This document shows, piece after piece, positions 45,348-46,469 of a stretch of DNA of 46,469 nucleotides. Source of the stretch: an uncultured Geobacteraceae bacterium (GTDB taxonomy: Bacteria; Desulfobacterota; Desulfuromonadia; Geobacterales; Pseudopelobacteraceae); contig CAIUSO010000153.1 in assembly GCA_903901875.1 (NCBI GenBank), positions 1 through 46,469 of the forward strand, read 5' to 3'. The notes beneath the pieces are model-generated. The model saw only the letters and a list, made by a program, of their open reading frames with translations. It made no database searches and was not told the DNA's origin. The number at the start of each line of letters is the position of its first letter. Positions within the stretch are counted from its first letter, which is position 1. A program made the position numbers and the translations under genes.

Positions 45348-45692
45348 CTATTTTTTCCGCCTGTCCAGCAACGAAATCACTTTGGGGGCTCCATGTTCCT
45401 GACGTGCTTTCGCTTCCAGCTCCTTTTCAGCAGCTTCCTTCTCCGCCCGCTCAACCTCCACCGGTGAAATCACCGGTTCCAGCCGAAGAGGGGTTCCTCC
45501 CATGGTAAAATCCGCTCCCTCTATCTGAAAATCATCAAGTATCCAGGTGAATACCTGCATCGGAAAGGTCAGCACCAGCAGCTTCACCTGCCACCATCCC
45601 TGCTTGACATCGGGGGTAATTTCTTCCACACGGGCATAAAATCCCGGCTTATTTTCTACGTGAATCAAGACTAAATCATGTACGATTGCCAT
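45348..45692 (-). CDS. Conserved-looking 114-residue protein, function unknown
   Basis: A small protein with an N-terminal beta-rich part (VLIHVENKPGFYARVEEITP, GWWQVKLLVLTFPMQ, then FTWILDDFQIEG) and a basic, helical C-terminal tail (about 78-114) rich in Glu, Lys and Arg. No signal peptide, membrane span or recognised motif. It lies 10 bases downstream of the cysteine-rich gene and shares its direction, so the two may be one transcript. Confidence 0.65.
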   Translation of the reverse strand: MAIVHDLVLIHVENKPGFYARVEEITPDVKQGWWQVKLLVLTFPMQVFTWILDDFQIEGADFTMGGTPLRLEPVISPVEVERAEKEAAEKELEAKARQEHGAPKVISLLDRRKK

Positions 45693-45702
45693 ATGCCTGC
45701 CT

Positions 45703-46245
45703 TTACTCGCTCGATTTTGATACCAGCTTCTTTTCGCCCCAGAGAAGGAGCGGTGTTCCCAGCAACTCCCCCGCCACCGACGAGGCCTCCCGGAGACATT
45801 CCCGTACCTGTTGTTCCAGTCGTACCAGTTCCGATCGGGAGGGAATTGACAATTTTTGGTCTATTGCATCACAGATAAAGAGGATACAGTCGGCGGGACG
45901 CAGGGGAGCAGAGAGCGAACAGCCGGCGTCAGTACCATAGGGGCAGAGTGGCGACTGGCAAAAATCAACCGTTGGGGAGACGTTGACAGCAACTCCGCAC
46001 AGGGCATCAAGTGCATTGAACCGGTATTTGCCGTTCATACAGCAAAGCCCCCCACACGCTCCGCAGATGCCGGCAGCTTCCACATCGGCAATGAGAGTAG
46101 CCATCCGTACTTTGAGGCTGCTGTACCGTTCCAGCAACTCGGACCATTGCCTGCCATGATCCCCTGCCATCCGGTCGTGGAGCGACACCAGCAGCTCCCT
46201 GCTCCCCTGCCACAGCAGGAGATCCTCTTTGTCAACCGCTACCAT
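45703..46245 (-). CDS. Cysteine-cluster protein of unknown function
   Basis: A 180-residue protein with cysteine motifs CGACGGLCCMNGKYRFNALD, FCQSPLCPYGTDAGCSL and RPADCILFICD. The pattern resembles YkgJ-like metal-binding proteins, but the family is not certain. The start at 46245 follows GGGAGGGG; a longer frame to 46356 lies partly over the RNase P RNA gene. It is the first gene after rnpB on the same strand. Confidence 0.65.
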   Translation of the reverse strand: MVAVDKEDLLLWQGSRELLVSLHDRMAGDHGRQWSELLERYSSLKVRMATLIADVEAAGICGACGGLCCMNGKYRFNALDALCGVAVNVSPTVDFCQSPLCPYGTDAGCSLSAPLRPADCILFICDAIDQKLSIPSRSELVRLEQQVRECLREASSVAGELLGTPLLLWGEKKLVSKSSE

Positions 46246-46259
46246 TCCCCTCCCTGCAC

Positions 46260-46280
46260 CGGTTTCCCTGGGGGAAACCG
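46260..46280 (-). terminator. Hairpin just downstream of the RNase P RNA
   Basis: CGGTTTCCC pairs with GGGAAACCG around a TGG loop on the plus strand. It lies some 15 bases after the 3' end of the RNase P RNA read on the minus strand. No T-run follows, so it may serve as a processing or weak termination element and lies close to the ribosome-binding site of the next gene. Confidence 0.4.
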
Positions 46281-46292
46281 TTATAAATTGGC

Positions 46293-46469
46293 TGAAGCAG
46301 TCCGTAAGCCGGGTTCTGTTCCCGCATCGGGTTACCCCTCTGCGGGCGATGGTCATTCATCTGGGTATGCCGTTACCGACACCCTCAAGCAACCAACCCG
46401 GGGGCACGGGCGGGCCGCCCTTAACGCCCCCCTATTTGGTCTTGCTCCTGACGGGGTTTACCTGGCATC
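46293..46469 (-). ncRNA. rnpB: RNase P RNA, 3' part (runs off the right edge)
   Basis: Read on the minus strand the sequence shows the conserved RNase P features: GGTAAACCCC, GGAGCAAGACCAAATAGGG, the GGTTGCTTGAGG segment, ATGACC, and the 3' end ACAGAACCCGGCTTACGG. It is a bacterial type A RNA, the ribozyme that trims the 5' ends of tRNA precursors. The 5' half lies beyond position 46469. The 3' end is put near 46293 by pairing of the final helix and is uncertain by a few bases. Confidence 0.9.

Overview
The window looks like a chromosomal segment of a Geobacter-like deltaproteobacterium (Desulfuromonadota, Geobacterales; Trichlorobacter or Pelobacter propionicus relatives would fit). This rests on gene content: a small monohaem c-type cytochrome, the trpA-accD-folC order, anaerobic cobalamin genes, a seven-gene heterodisulfide-reductase/NADH-dehydrogenase (Hdr-Flx) locus, a PilZ protein, a large chemoreceptor and Gram-negative envelope genes (lptD, ompA). 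The species assignment is inference.

Layout. 1-1600 is a small accessory patch: the 5' end of a group II intron leaving the window on the left, a RelE/HigB-type toxin gene with a one-base frameshift, its intact HTH antitoxin, a 12-bp inverted repeat bracketing the pair, and two gene remnants. 1603-6368 holds a YhaO/Mre11-like nuclease and a YhaN/SbcC-like ATPase; the ATPase frame is split by one TGA. 6528-9838 carries hisI, hisG, a secreted lysine-rich protein, prfA and a cysteine-cluster protein. 9822-14460 has an AMIN-domain amidase (minus), RNase R and TatC. 14610-18141 has an Rrf2 regulator, a lipoprotein transglycosylase behind a long structured leader, and a chemoreceptor. 18161-23234 is trpA, accD, folC, lptD. 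A methyltransferase (minus) and hemW follow, then a cytochrome c and the overlapping cbiX-cbiC-cbiD. 28235-30909 (minus) encodes a PilZ protein, a sugar isomerase-like protein and a K+ channel/TrkA protein. ispD, a REC-histidine-kinase hybrid and a DsbC-like thioredoxin form a plus-strand unit at 31098-33479.

33501-40525 (minus) is transcribed as hdrC-hdrB-hdrA-flxD-flxC-flxB-flxA. In related anaerobes this type of complex links NADH oxidation to ferredoxin and a thiol/disulfide carrier, probably by flavin-based bifurcation. The last stretch holds a threonine aldolase with a coupled 52-residue protein, an L,D-transpeptidase, hemB, an OmpA-family porin with a long Pro-Ala hinge, two small conserved genes, and the 3' part of the RNase P RNA at the right edge (minus strand).

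Most of the window is ordinary housekeeping and anaerobic metabolism. The least explained items are the damaged toxin-antitoxin cassette and its inverted repeats, the in-frame stop in the YhaN-like gene, the structured leader upstream of the transglycosylase, and the secreted polylysine protein. I see no CRISPR array, tRNA, prophage or complete insertion sequence.
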